Source: UBA721 sp002705165
GTDB taxonomy: Bacteria > Planctomycetota > Planctomycetia > Pirellulales > Pirellulaceae
Length of the DNA stretch: 64,000 bases
Reading direction: 5' to 3'
Assembly (NCBI GenBank): GCA_045565995.1
Contig: JBJLEF010000001.1
Span: 1,674,001-1,738,000, forward strand
The notes beneath the pieces are model-generated. The model did not search any database and had not been told where the DNA came from. It worked only from the letters and a program-made list of their open reading frames with translations. Shown here in pieces: positions 1-8,417 of the stretch (position 1 is its first letter; each line of letters opens with the position of its first letter). The position numbers and the translations under genes are program-made.

Positions 1-1
1 C

Positions 2-1129
2 TTCACGGATGAGATGGACGGAAATGCCACGAATGACAATTTTCATGGAGAGTATGACAGTATTGGGAATCGTAAGCCGTTACCGGCGGATAATCCGAAG
101 CGAATGGCTTCGTTGCAGAAGCGTTCGGTGGAGTTTATTGAAGAGTATGGTGGGAAGCATCCGTTTTTTATGATGGTGTCTCATTATGCGGTGCATGTAC
201 CGCATGCGGCGCGGAAAGATTTAATTGAAAAGTATCGTAATCTACCGCGTGGAAAGTATCTCCAGGATGAAGATTACTTGCCAGAGGAGCAAATTTCTAA
301 CGGTCGTAAGATTAGTCATTGGCGTTTGCAGTATGCTGCGATGGTTGATGAAGTAGATCAAGGTTTGGGGGCGATTATGCGGGCTGTTGAGAAGGCCGGT
401 CAGACGGAGAATACCTTCATTGTCTTCACTTCGGATAACGGCGGTGGCCTAAATCCAAATGGAACGTTACGGGGTGGAAAAGCCAATTTATACGAAGGTG
501 GATTGCGAGTACCGTTCGTCGTCGCCGGGCCTGGCGTGCGGCAAGCCGTGCAGTGTGATGTGCCCATTAATCAATGGGACTTGTTGCCAACCTTACATGA
601 TTATTCTGAAAGTCAACAAGCGTTGCCGGAGGATCTGGATGGCGGTAGCTTACGTCCAGTGTTCGAGTATGGGAATGCTGCAAAAGTAGAACGGGTCGTC
701 GAAGGATTCGTCTATCACTATCCTTGTTACTTTGCTCCGCCGCTAACGGTGATTCGCCTGGGGGACTACAAACTGATGGAGCATCATCTCACGGGCGAAC
801 AAAAATTGTTCAATGTTGCGACTGACTATTATGAGCAGCAGAATCTGATTGGAGACTTGCCGCAGAAGGCTGCTGAGCTAAAAGCAGTGATGGATAAGTA
901 TCTGGAAGAGATCGAGGCTGAGGATGTTCAGGATGTTTATCAAGCCCGGTTTGCAGAGTTAGATCGCTTTGAAAAGGGCGCCCGCGAGCAGCATAAGAAG
1001 AGGATCGAACGTGCTGGGGAGGATAAGAAGTTGATTGATGAAGCCAATCAATGGCTCCGTGAACAGCTAGACCGCTTCGATCGTAATCGCAAAGAATGTC
1101 GCGAAAACATGCAGGGTAAAACGTTTTAG
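2..1129 (+). CDS. Sulfatase, C-terminal part (5' end outside window)
   Basis: The frame is open to the left edge, so this is the C-terminal part (about 375 residues) of an arylsulfatase-type enzyme that hydrolyses sulfate esters, probably secreted. The formylglycine motif CxAxR lies upstream of the window and cannot be checked. Visible family landmarks are FTSDNGGG followed by a GGKANLYEGGLRVPF block, the C-terminal metal-site and substrate-loop region of type I sulfatases. The last 90 residues are highly charged (KKRIER, NRKECREN) and look helical or coiled-coil, an extension rather than sulfatase core. The ATG at 14 is internal, since FTDE codons precede it in frame. The family call is sure; the substrate is unknown. 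Confidence 0.9.
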   Translation, partial: FTDEMDGNATNDNFHGEYDSIGNRKPLPADNPKRMASLQKRSVEFIEEYGGKHPFFMMVSHYAVHVPHAARKDLIEKYRNLPRGKYLQDEDYLPEEQISNGRKISHWRLQYAAMVDEVDQGLGAIMRAVEKAGQTENTFIVFTSDNGGGLNPNGTLRGGKANLYEGGLRVPFVVAGPGVRQAVQCDVPINQWDLLPTLHDYSESQQALPEDLDGGSLRPVFEYGNAAKVERVVEGFVYHYPCYFAPPLTVIRLGDYKLMEHHLTGEQKLFNVATDYYEQQNLIGDLPQKAAELKAVMDKYLEEIEAEDVQDVYQARFAELDRFEKGAREQHKKRIERAGEDKKLIDEANQWLREQLDRFDRNRKECRENMQGKTF

Positions 1130-1284
1130 GTTGAGACGCCTGATTTGTATTCAATTTGGAAGATGATTCATCAATCTGACAACATTGTTGAAGCGTTGAT
1201 CGCCCTGTTATCCGTATGAAATAGTCATGGTATGAGAATTGCAGTTGGTTAGGAACAGACTTTAGATTGCCAAGGAGGCTTCTC

Positions 1285-1707
1285 ATGAAAAACAATAGTT
1301 TACTTTTCACCGTAGCAGTGATGTTAGTATTGGGTTCGATTGTCAACGCAGATATGACCATTCGGAAATCCGGGTCGCTTTTTCTCACGGTTGACAGTAG
1401 TGGGAATGTACGAGAATCAGGACGATTGGTCGGACGTATTGAGTCGAATGGGAATATTCGCGCTTCAGGTCGATTAGTCGGTTCGATCAGTAGTAGTGGC
1501 ACTTTAAGAAAGTCAGGATCCTATCTGGGGGAAGTCCAATCGAATGGCAATTTGCGCAAGAATGGAAGGCTGATCGGCCAAATCTCCAATAGTGGGACGA
1601 TTCGTATGCAGGGCAGGCTCTGGGGTAATGCCAGCTCTTGCTGTTCTGACTCTGAACGTCGTACGGTGGCAGCTGCCATCGTGTTCTTTGGAGAATTCTT
1701 TGATTAA
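1285..1707 (+). CDS. Secreted protein of tandem 16-residue repeats (beta-flower-like)
   Basis: The start is ATG 1285, because AAGGAGG sits 6 nt upstream; a longer reading from 1267 lacks a ribosome site. Residues 1-23 form a signal peptide (MKNNSLLF...VNA). The mature part is five consecutive 16-residue units plus a partial sixth, with pattern [IVL]R-x-x-G-x-[LY]-x-G-x-[IV]-x-S-[NS]-G-[NT], for example IRASGRLVGSISSSGT. The regular Gly spacing and alternating polar/aliphatic pattern suggest a small all-beta solenoid or flower. A 5-fold beta-flower family of this look exists in databases, but I cannot confirm membership. The tail NASSCCSDSERR... has a Cys pair. Its stop overlaps the convergent gene by 4 nt. 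Function unknown. Confidence 0.8.
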   Translation: MKNNSLLFTVAVMLVLGSIVNADMTIRKSGSLFLTVDSSGNVRESGRLVGRIESNGNIRASGRLVGSISSSGTLRKSGSYLGEVQSNGNLRKNGRLIGQISNSGTIRMQGRLWGNASSCCSDSERRTVAAAIVFFGEFFD

Positions 1708-3527
1708 GGCTGATCTGTCGCGGCAGGCAAACCCTGCCGGTCAGTTTTATTTGTTGGTAGCAGGTAGCAGGCAGCTTCTTCGGAATTTCGTACATACAAG
1801 TTGTTACCAACTAATACCGGGTGGTTCCAAGTTTTGCCATTCAGCATTTGAATGGAAGCCAACTCCTCGTGAGTTTCGGAATCGGTATTGAGAACGACGA
1901 TTACTCCTTGTTCAGACAATACCATGATCAGGTTATCTTCCGGCAGCAGCAGACTTTGGCCTTTACCATATCGTCCCCGCTTCCATTGCCGACGACCTGT
2001 TGCCAGGTCGATACACGTAAAAATACTGTCGTCAAAACCGTATAGATTCCCTTTGTGTACCAGCAAATCATTAAAGTCAGATTTAAGATTTTTGCTGGTC
2101 CAGATCTCTTTGACATTCCAATTGTCAGATTCCACATCTATTTCTAACAGTCGTGTTCCCGTACCCATCCCTGTAGGAAGAACAATTTGTCTCTCTCCGA
2201 CTACGCAGGGTTGCAATGCACGATATCCACTATGAGGCCATGCATGTTCCACGAGAATCGTGCCTGTGGTGGGATTAAGGAGGGTCAGTCCTTCATCATG
2301 AAGAATGGCCACTTGCTGATCATCATTGAAATTCATCTGTTGTGGTGAACTATAGGAGTGTTCTCCTGCCGCAGCCGTCCAGGCAAGTTCTCCATTGGAT
2401 GCCTTGTACCCGAAGACATCCTTTTCTCCGGATTCACTCGCGTGAACGATGACATGTTCTCCCAGCGTCAGTGGTGATGCACAAAAACCCCACATCGGTA
2501 CGCTGCGACCGGCTTCTTTTGGAATATCCACTTTCCAGATCATTTCACCATTAAGTGGGTTTAAGCATAAAAGAATGCCCGTTGAACCCAGTGTATAGAG
2601 ACGCCCTTGGTAAAGCGTAGGAGTTGCTCTGGGGCCGGGCCCCCCCAGAGGATCATCCAAACGGGTTTGTTCCATGTGGATCCAGATTTCCTTACCGGAG
2701 CGTGCGTTGTAGCAGGTGACACATTCATTCTCTCCACGTTGTTCCTGCGTAAAAAGTAATTCTCCGGCAACGGCAAAGGAAGACCACCCCGGGCCTATCT
2801 TGATACGCCATTGTTCTTTCGGTGGATGTTTTACCCAATCGGTATCCAGTTTGCTTGTGGTAGCAATTCCCCGACGTGCTTCCCCTCTAAACCCTGGCCA
2901 TGATATCTGCTCCAAAGATTGGAGTCGACGAGCGAGGGGCATGGCATCTTCCTCTCCGGCTTCCCGATTTAGGAGGAGTGACTCAGATGTCGGCTGCCAA
3001 CGTGGCGCTAGTCTTACGGTGAAGTCCCCCCACATCCCCTCGTAGCGAAAGAATAAAGAGTAGCCAAATCCAAGGATGCATCCGGTCACGGCTAACCAGT
3101 TTTGCGGCAGAGGCAGCCAGCGAGACAAGTATAGTCCTGCCACAAATCCCGTCATGCCGAGTGGAAAAGTGATCATCATGATGACCGGACCATACATCGT
3201 TTGATCTAGAAGGAGTAAGACAATGGATCCTGTGCCTATGATTCCGATCAATCCGTAAATGCGTTGGCGCAGGTTAGTCCGACTAAAGAATGTCCACCAA
3301 ACTAAAGCTAATAATGAGCACAATAGGGGGCCAAATGCGACAACCATCCAGAGCCAGGATGGAGCATCTTCATATAACTCGGTAAGACGAGACGACAAGA
3401 TACCTGTGATCACGAGAAGCAAAGCAGGCCAGAGCCGTAGGTTCTTTTGGTGGACAGGTGTCTCGTCTTGCTGCGTGTCCGCTGCTGTTTCCTCGTGGTT
3501 TTGATTCAACAAAGTATTCCTTTTCAA
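1704..3527 (-). CDS. Membrane-anchored PQQ-like beta-propeller protein
   Basis: A 607-residue protein. Residues 1-28 are polar, about 30-170 hold four hydrophobic spans, and about 205-590 contain repeated propeller blades typical of BamB/PQQ-dehydrogenase-like repeats (for example YNARSGKEIW, LNPLNGEMIWKV, YKASNGELAWT, IDLATGRRQWKRG: the xxxTGxxxW signature). The propeller should lie on the outer side of the cytoplasmic membrane. Planctomycetes carry many such proteins, often as enzymes without assigned substrates or as scaffolds. No PQQ-ligand set is obvious, so redox activity should not be assumed. It probably shares a transcript with no neighbour, since the next minus-strand gene upstream is separated by 21 nt and differs in type, though co-transcription is possible. 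Confidence 0.85.
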   Translation of the reverse strand: MKRNTLLNQNHEETAADTQQDETPVHQKNLRLWPALLLVITGILSSRLTELYEDAPSWLWMVVAFGPLLCSLLALVWWTFFSRTNLRQRIYGLIGIIGTGSIVLLLLDQTMYGPVIMMITFPLGMTGFVAGLYLSRWLPLPQNWLAVTGCILGFGYSLFFRYEGMWGDFTVRLAPRWQPTSESLLLNREAGEEDAMPLARRLQSLEQISWPGFRGEARRGIATTSKLDTDWVKHPPKEQWRIKIGPGWSSFAVAGELLFTQEQRGENECVTCYNARSGKEIWIHMEQTRLDDPLGGPGPRATPTLYQGRLYTLGSTGILLCLNPLNGEMIWKVDIPKEAGRSVPMWGFCASPLTLGEHVIVHASESGEKDVFGYKASNGELAWTAAAGEHSYSSPQQMNFNDDQQVAILHDEGLTLLNPTTGTILVEHAWPHSGYRALQPCVVGERQIVLPTGMGTGTRLLEIDVESDNWNVKEIWTSKNLKSDFNDLLVHKGNLYGFDDSIFTCIDLATGRRQWKRGRYGKGQSLLLPEDNLIMVLSEQGVIVVLNTDSETHEELASIQMLNGKTWNHPVLVGNNLYVRNSEEAACYLLPTNKTDRQGLPAATDQP

Positions 3528-3548
3528 GAAGAATGTGTTTAACCATTC

Positions 3549-4493
3549 CTAATAAGCGATTTCCGCAGCCACTTGGAATCCATTGCTTAATTTGAGATCA
3601 GCTTCACCACTTTCCAAAAAACGACGGGCGAATTGATGCGATAGATGAATCTGCCAGCCTCCTCCACCATCGAGTTTTTTTTCCAGTGTCAGAGCAGCCG
3701 ACCAATATTTAAGTCGAATCTCAGTATCGTTACCGTCTGACTCGCGGATGCCCCAGCGATTTCCTCCAAAGCCCATGGAAGCGTGCAGCCAATGCTCACT
3801 GAAACGCCCGTTTTTATCGAGACGCCAGGATATCTTTGATTCCGGAAATCTCAAATCAACAGTCATTTCCGGTTTAGGGTCCCAGCGGATACCCAATGCC
3901 GGCAAGATACCAATGTCTACCTGATTAAGATGTACGATGCCGTATGACAACGTGAGGTCATGAGATTCCAGTTGTTTCGTAATTAGAGCCATTCCAAACA
4001 TACCAAAGGTATTGGTGGTAGCCTCAAAATCGCCCAGGTAGCTGGGCCGAACATTGATGAGTAAGTTGCTTCTATCAGAAAGCGGCTTTTTAAAGAAGAG
4101 AGAGGAACTTAGTTCGTATAGATCACTTCGTTTAAATCCCTCGGCTGGTAGTGTCAGCACATCATTTCTAAAAGAGATTTCGGTCGCAAGAATGTTTTCA
4201 AAGTTCCCCAGTGGTATACCAGTTCCAATTTCTGTAGCAAACCACCGGTGGGTGCTGGAGTTTCCTGAGTCGGTAAAATAACCGGAGGATACAGCTAGTC
4301 GTTGCAGAGCTTGTTTCTTAAATCGACGTAACGGTTTCTCCTGAAGCATGAGACTTAACTCATCATCGCCCTCAGCGGCATCTTTGATGAATCCTGTCGC
4401 GCCTTGCTGAGTTTGAGCCCAGGCACTATTGACAAAGAATAGCACTACAGTAAGCAGGATCGCACTAGAGTATTTCTCAGGCAAAGTTTTCAA
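3549..4493 (-). CDS. Outer-membrane beta-barrel protein (DUF6268-like)
   Basis: A 314-residue protein with a signal peptide (residues 1-26, ...FFVNSAWA|QTQQ). After a short polar stretch, about residues 75-314 alternate hydrophobic and polar residues in strands, with many aromatic girdle residues, and the chain ends in ...VAAEIAY. A terminal aromatic residue is the usual outer-membrane protein assembly signal. The pattern, including GTGIPLGN and LTLSYGIVHLNQVD, resembles the DUF6268 barrels common in planctomycetes. No ligand or transport role can be inferred. It lies 21 nt upstream of the PQQ-propeller gene on the same strand, so the two may be an operon linking an inner- and an outer-membrane component. 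Confidence 0.7.
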   Translation of the reverse strand: MKTLPEKYSSAILLTVVLFFVNSAWAQTQQGATGFIKDAAEGDDELSLMLQEKPLRRFKKQALQRLAVSSGYFTDSGNSSTHRWFATEIGTGIPLGNFENILATEISFRNDVLTLPAEGFKRSDLYELSSSLFFKKPLSDRSNLLINVRPSYLGDFEATTNTFGMFGMALITKQLESHDLTLSYGIVHLNQVDIGILPALGIRWDPKPEMTVDLRFPESKISWRLDKNGRFSEHWLHASMGFGGNRWGIRESDGNDTEIRLKYWSAALTLEKKLDGGGGWQIHLSHQFARRFLESGEADLKLSNGFQVAAEIAY

Positions 4494-4642
4494 TTATTTC
4501 AGTGAGAACATGAGGAGTTGGCAGTGTAGGGAAAGTAATACGTTTCGTCGGTCTTAGTAAAGGCTAAAAGCACTGTATTTTCGTAGGAATGCTTGCTAAG
4601 TTAATTTACTTCCAAATCTTGAATCAAAGGACCTTTTTAGCG

Positions 4643-5050
4643 ATGCCACGACTAAGCACTCTATTTTGTTACGTAGTCGGCCTAATGTATCTTAGTTTAG
4701 GTTTGTGGTGTGCCATATCACCGGAGGAAACCGCCGCGGTGGTAGGCTTTGAATTAATCGGGGGAGCGGGGATGTCAGAATTCCTAACGGTCTATGGTGG
4801 ACTCGAAATTGGGATGGGAATGACTTTTTTGTTACCATTTTTTGGAGCGCGTTTTCTTGATTACACATTGTTAGTTTGTGTGTTGATTCATGCCAATCTG
4901 GTAATTTTTAGAACATTGAGTTTCGTATGTTACAGCGATATAGGTTCTGGCACCTATAAGCTTGCAATTGGTGAATGGGTTATTTTCCTCCTTGGCGTTA
5001 TGCTCTATCGGGGGTTGCAAAAATCTTCCGTCCCCAAAACGAACAGTTAA
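4643..5050 (+). CDS. Four-span membrane protein, DUF4345-like
   Basis: The reading from ATG 4643 (MPRLSTLFCYVVGLMYLSLGLW) gives 135 residues with four hydrophobic segments (about 5-25, 50-68, 74-93, 108-128). A longer reading from 4589 adds 18 residues without better support. The arrangement LSLGLWCAISPEETAAVVGF ... YGGLEIGMGM matches small DUF4345/DoxX-type four-helix membrane proteins. Function unknown. It is followed 51 nt later by another short membrane protein on the same strand. Confidence 0.65.
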   Translation: MPRLSTLFCYVVGLMYLSLGLWCAISPEETAAVVGFELIGGAGMSEFLTVYGGLEIGMGMTFLLPFFGARFLDYTLLVCVLIHANLVIFRTLSFVCYSDIGSGTYKLAIGEWVIFLLGVMLYRGLQKSSVPKTNS

Positions 5051-5101
5051 GAGATCGCGATTTACTGTGGTAATGATAAGATTCGGTAATCGGAGATTGT
5101 A

Positions 5102-5533
5102 ATGAGTGAAGAATGTAGAGATAAGCGCTTCTTCGTCTTATCGAAAAAGCGAATTATGATTTGGGCTTTCGGTTTATTGCTGCTCACCTCGCTTGGCAAG
5201 CTTGTGGCCTATGAAATCCTTGGAGCCAATCAGTTAAGAAATCGTATTGGTCGGCGAGTCGTTTTCCCATCTGATTTATTGAAGAATAGCCCGAGAGAAC
5301 TTGCCGAGAGATATGGCTATTTGAAAAGTATGAAATATCGGATGAACGCTCGTTTGGGATTCTTTGACTTGGAGCTACATTGTGAAATTCCTCAGCAAGC
5401 AGACCGACCAGCCGGCGAAATCATGGTAGGTTTATCTCCACGTGAGACACTTGATCTGTTGATTGTCACCAATAAAACGGCTGGCTTACCACCGGAGCAG
5501 TTTTTGAGCGAAAATGAAATCCCCCTCCCCTAG
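5102..5533 (+). CDS. Single-span hypothetical protein
   Basis: A 143-residue protein with a charged N-terminus (MSEECRDKRFFVLSKKR) and one hydrophobic segment at residues about 19-37 (IMIWAFGLLLLTSLGKLVA). A soluble domain of about 100 residues follows and should face outward. No motif was recognised. GGAGATTGTA before the ATG gives a plausible ribosome site. It may be co-transcribed with its neighbours on either side, which are also small envelope proteins. Confidence 0.6.
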   Translation: MSEECRDKRFFVLSKKRIMIWAFGLLLLTSLGKLVAYEILGANQLRNRIGRRVVFPSDLLKNSPRELAERYGYLKSMKYRMNARLGFFDLELHCEIPQQADRPAGEIMVGLSPRETLDLLIVTNKTAGLPPEQFLSENEIPLP

Positions 5534-5600
5534 TGGAGCGTGAGTTATAAGGTGTTTAGATGTAACCGGCTCAGCGACTTGATCCAAAGGAACTTCAGAT

Positions 5601-5987
5601 ATGTTAATGCGATTAATTATTTCGACTTTGTTCATCATGATTTCTTCTCAGGTGTTTGCGGGTACCGGATATGAAGTGACTGTTAAGACGGATGAAGAGA
5701 CCAAATCTTATATGGTGATATTTGGCGGTGGGAGATTGTTTGAGCAGCACACGGGATTCGATCCGGTCACCAAAAAGTTTGTGTATCTAAGATGGTTGCG
5801 AGCAGAAGAACCACCTAAACCAGTGGCTAAAATATGGAAGCACGATACGGGAGAAATTATTCAGTTATTCAAGTTTCCGAACGCAAAGAATCCACTCCCG
5901 GTCATCCCCTCAATCAAAGCGATGAAGGTCTGTCCGTTTACAGGGAGTCAGGAGTTGAAAGCGGTTCCACGGTTAGCCATTGATTAG
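5601..5987 (+). CDS. Small secreted hypothetical protein
   Basis: A 128-residue protein with a clear signal peptide (MLMRLIISTLFIMISSQVFA|GTGYEV), preceded by AAAGGAA at suitable spacing. The mature part of about 108 residues has several beta-prone stretches (YEVTVKTDEETKSYMVIFGG) and a single Cys near the C-terminus (KVCPFTG). No family was recognised. It is probably periplasmic or secreted. A weak hairpin (TCCGTG...CACGGA, 6073-6093) lies downstream but lacks a good T-run. Confidence 0.6.
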   Translation: MLMRLIISTLFIMISSQVFAGTGYEVTVKTDEETKSYMVIFGGGRLFEQHTGFDPVTKKFVYLRWLRAEEPPKPVAKIWKHDTGEIIQLFKFPNAKNPLPVIPSIKAMKVCPFTGSQELKAVPRLAID

Positions 5988-6149
5988 CAACGGTTTAAAG
6001 GTATCGCGGGCAGTAATCGTTAGATTGGTTTCGTGAAAGTTGCATGGCTTTGCTGCGAGCCGGCATTTGTTTTCCGTGAGAAATGTACACGGATTTAGCC
6101 AGATAATAAAGGCTCAAGGGCCCCTGTTCTTGATGAAAGATAATTACCT

Positions 6150-6989
6150 ATGGTCTATGGAAAATGGATTTCTCTGATGCTGGTTGGACTGTTGTTCCCC
6201 GGCACAACAGTGAGTTCAAAGAGTGATAAAGTCTTAGAGAATATTCCGGTGGTTGCTCATCGAGGAGCTTCTAAAGCTGCTCCTGAGAATACGCTTCCAG
6301 CATTTGAAAAAGCTTGGCTCCAAGGGGCAGACGCAATTGAAGGAGACTTTCATCTCACGGCTGACAATGAGATTGTCTGTGTGCATGATGCTAACATTCG
6401 TCATTACACACAAAAAGATATTGAGGTGAGAGATCTAACGTTGGCTGAATTGAAGAAACTGGATTTCGGTCGATGGCATGATAAGCAATTTGCCGGAACA
6501 AGAATCCCGACATTCAAAGAAGTTGTTGCGACCATTCCCAAAGGTAAACGGATTTTTATTGAGATCAAAAGCGATGCTCAGTTGGTACCCCATCTTATCC
6601 ACCAGATTCGAAATAGCTCTTTGGAATTACAACAGATAGTGATTATTTCTTTTCATAAAGATGTGATTAAGGCTGTTGAAGACAAATGGCCCGAACTCAA
6701 AACGTTTTGGTTGACTAGATTCAAAACAAACGAGCGTGGACAACTGGATCCTGCGCCGACGACGGTCCTTCGTACGCTGGAGACTTTGGGAACAGATGGA
6801 TTGAGCACCCATTTTGAAGGGCTTACCAGTGAGCTTGTGAAATCATTCCAAAAGGCCGGATACGAATATCACGTTTGGACCGTCGATGAGATTCCAAGAG
6901 CCAAGGCCCTTATCGAGATGGGGGTCCAATCGATTACCACCAACGTACCCGGAGAAATTCTTAAAGCGATTCGGGGTTCTTTGGAATAA
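6150..6989 (+). CDS. Glycerophosphodiester phosphodiesterase
   Basis: A 279-residue GDPD-family enzyme that hydrolyses glycerophosphodiesters to glycerol-3-phosphate and an alcohol. An N-terminal signal peptide (residues 1-23) suggests export. Catalytic landmarks are H37-R38 in VVAHRGA, the PENT motif at 45-48, E64-x-D66 (metal site) and H79-D80 in CVHDAN. The C-terminal strand motif VHVWTVDE-like (YHVWTVDE) and GVQSITTNVPGE is also typical. Length fits the family (240-280 without extension). It is a stand-alone plus-strand gene. Glycerophosphodiester use complements the phosphonate operon further along as another phosphorus-scavenging function, although they are not linked here. Confidence 0.92.
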   Translation: MVYGKWISLMLVGLLFPGTTVSSKSDKVLENIPVVAHRGASKAAPENTLPAFEKAWLQGADAIEGDFHLTADNEIVCVHDANIRHYTQKDIEVRDLTLAELKKLDFGRWHDKQFAGTRIPTFKEVVATIPKGKRIFIEIKSDAQLVPHLIHQIRNSSLELQQIVIISFHKDVIKAVEDKWPELKTFWLTRFKTNERGQLDPAPTTVLRTLETLGTDGLSTHFEGLTSELVKSFQKAGYEYHVWTVDEIPRAKALIEMGVQSITTNVPGEILKAIRGSLE

Positions 6990-6995
6990 ATCCAT

Positions 6996-7196
6996 TCAAC
7001 TTAAGGAACGATTGCGAATGGCTAAGTACATCATTCGGATACTAACAGTCGTTGCAGTGATTCCGAGTATCGAATAGAAGATTCGAAAGGCTACAGCATT
7101 ATTAACCGGCTCGAAAGTTGCTAAAAAGCCAAACAGACAAAAAGCACTGATCACCAGAGCATTGAATGAGATTAAAAGCCGGCTGTGTTTTTCCAT
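6996..7196 (-). CDS. Two-span small membrane protein
   Basis: A 66-residue protein starting at ATG 7196 (MEKHSRLL), chosen because AAGGAG is 8 nt upstream; an in-frame GTG at 7202 is too close to that site. Two hydrophobic helices (about residues 7-27 and 36-58) are joined by a short polar turn (EPVNN), and the chain ends RNRSLS. No family was recognised. It lies convergent to the GDPD gene and 34 nt downstream of the next minus-strand gene, so the two minus-strand genes are probably co-transcribed. Confidence 0.6.
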   Translation of the reverse strand: MEKHSRLLISFNALVISAFCLFGFLATFEPVNNAVAFRIFYSILGITATTVSIRMMYLAIRNRSLS

Positions 7197-7229
7197 TCCC
7201 ACGACTCCTTGAATTCCCTAAAAGAACGA

Positions 7230-7643
7230 TCAGCGAGATCGGCCTTTTAGTTTTTCCCAAAGACTTCTTTTCGGCTCTTTGGGACCGGTGATAATCTGGG
7301 TTTTCATTCTCTTAGCCAATTCATAAACGGCATTTCCTAATGACATTCTCTGTTCTTCAGCCTCTCCTAAAGCAAGTAGATAGAAATCGTTCCAACTCCC
7401 CATTCCGCCGTAGATGGAGTGGATGTAATCAATCGCCTTCAGACGCTGGCGATTAGATTTGGAGTTGCCGATAGCTTGGGCAAAGTTTGAATAAATTTGT
7501 TCCCAATTGCTCTCGTTGTGCTCTCGTAGTAATACCACCATTTCCTGAGCAAGCGATTGTAACTCGCACGCATACCCCTGTAACAGTTCCAATTGTTCTT
7601 GCCAGTTGGAGGGTTCTGGTTCGTGATTCGAAAACTGGTTCAC
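7230..7643 (-). CDS. Cytosolic helical protein (DUF6966-like)
   Basis: A 137-residue predicted cytoplasmic protein rich in helix formers, with no signal or membrane segment. The motif IHSIYGGMGSWNDFYL in the middle is the best recognisable landmark and resembles the DUF6966 family seen in immunity-type and stand-alone small proteins; I hold that weakly. The basic tail KRSLWEKLKGRSR is separate from the domain. Probable operon with the two-span membrane protein downstream. Confidence 0.55.
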   Translation of the reverse strand: MNQFSNHEPEPSNWQEQLELLQGYACELQSLAQEMVVLLREHNESNWEQIYSNFAQAIGNSKSNRQRLKAIDYIHSIYGGMGSWNDFYLLALGEAEEQRMSLGNAVYELAKRMKTQIITGPKEPKRSLWEKLKGRSR

Positions 7644-7691
7644 CCGCTTACCTGTCTTTTAGTTAGCCTGCTAGTAAGCCTTCTTTTTAAC

Positions 7692-7734
7692 AGAAAAGTT
7701 GGCCGGTTGATTAAAACCGGCCAACCTCTTTTCT
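7692..7734 (-). terminator. Intrinsic terminator
   Basis: A perfect 11-bp stem GTTGGCCGGTT (7698-7708) / AACCGGCCAAC (7715-7725) has a 6-nt loop. On the minus strand it is followed by TTTTCTG. It lies directly after the stop of the small secreted protein at 7740 and should end that transcript. T-rich sequence flanks both sides, so it may also act weakly on the plus strand. Confidence 0.85.
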
Positions 7735-7739
7735 AGTGA

Positions 7740-8078
7740 CTAGAATCTCCAGAAGGATGGGAAAGATTGTTGAGAGAAGTTTGAACGGAAACTTGATCGC
7801 GAGCGATATCGTTGACTGGTGAAACTACGATACTGGTAACTTTGCCGATTTGATTGAAACTGATATCGTGGCATGCAAAAAGTACTCGGATATTGGAAGC
7901 TCGAGTAAGCCGGTCGCCGATACTGATGGGTTCGGTTTGAGAAAGACGATCCGTTATAAAAGTTGAATTGTCCGCCATGGGGACCGAAAATACTAAAGCC
8001 GAAGTCCGCTGCTTTGGTTTCGGGTACTGACCAACTTAAAAAAGCCATCATACCTAAAACGAATACTTTCTTACTCAT
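7740..8078 (-). CDS. Small secreted aromatic/Arg/Ser-rich protein
   Basis: A 112-residue protein with a signal peptide (residues 1-23, ...PETKA|ADFGFSIFG). The mature part is low-complexity, rich in Ser, Arg, Tyr, Phe and Gln (QSYQYRSFTSQRYRSRSSF), with almost no aliphatic residues, so it is probably disordered or surface-associated. CTGGAGA lies before the ATG. The mature start ADFGF resembles that of the divergent neighbour (QDFGF), suggesting related secreted proteins. Function unknown. A strong terminator follows. Confidence 0.65.
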   Translation of the reverse strand: MSKKVFVLGMMAFLSWSVPETKAADFGFSIFGPHGGQFNFYNGSSFSNRTHQYRRPAYSSFQYPSTFCMPRYQFQSNRQSYQYRSFTSQRYRSRSSFRSNFSQQSFPSFWRF

Positions 8079-8417
8079 AAGATGTTCTCCAGAAGTGATT
8101 GTGTTTCGATCAGACAGTCTGACCGACTGGTGGTTCTAACCGCAAACACCGTACCAAAGCATTAAACCCTAAGTTTTACGGGGCAAATCTCGAGCGCCAT
8201 TGGTAACGAAGAATCAATTTGAATCATGGTGTATTCAAACTGACTAGATCCAATAGAGAGGGAGTGAAAATCTTATTTTAGATAATTTTTCCTTTTTCCT
8301 GTCCGTTCTTGGAGCGGGTTACGTTTTAGATAGCGTAAGGGGCAAATGATTGAGAGCAATAGATTCAGTCACCTTTGAAATGTCCCACTCAAGTAACCAC
8401 CTTGCCAGGAGAAAAAA
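8079..8417. promoter_or_regulatory. Divergent intergenic region with a 13-nt palindrome
   Basis: 339 nt separate two divergent genes for small secreted proteins. The palindrome TCAGACAGTCTGA (8110-8122) lies about 30 nt upstream of the minus-strand start and could be an operator. A T-rich tract (TTTTTCCTTTTTCC, near 8286) is also present. No additional ORF or RNA gene is convincing here. Confidence 0.4.

Noticed and set aside
810..1502. 230-codon minus-strand frame over the sulfatase end and repeat protein
   Set aside because: It overlaps two well-supported plus-strand genes and has no family-like pattern or start signal.
6073..6093. Hairpin TCCGTG...CACGGA as terminator
   Set aside because: Only 6 bp and no T-run, and it is 85 nt past the stop.
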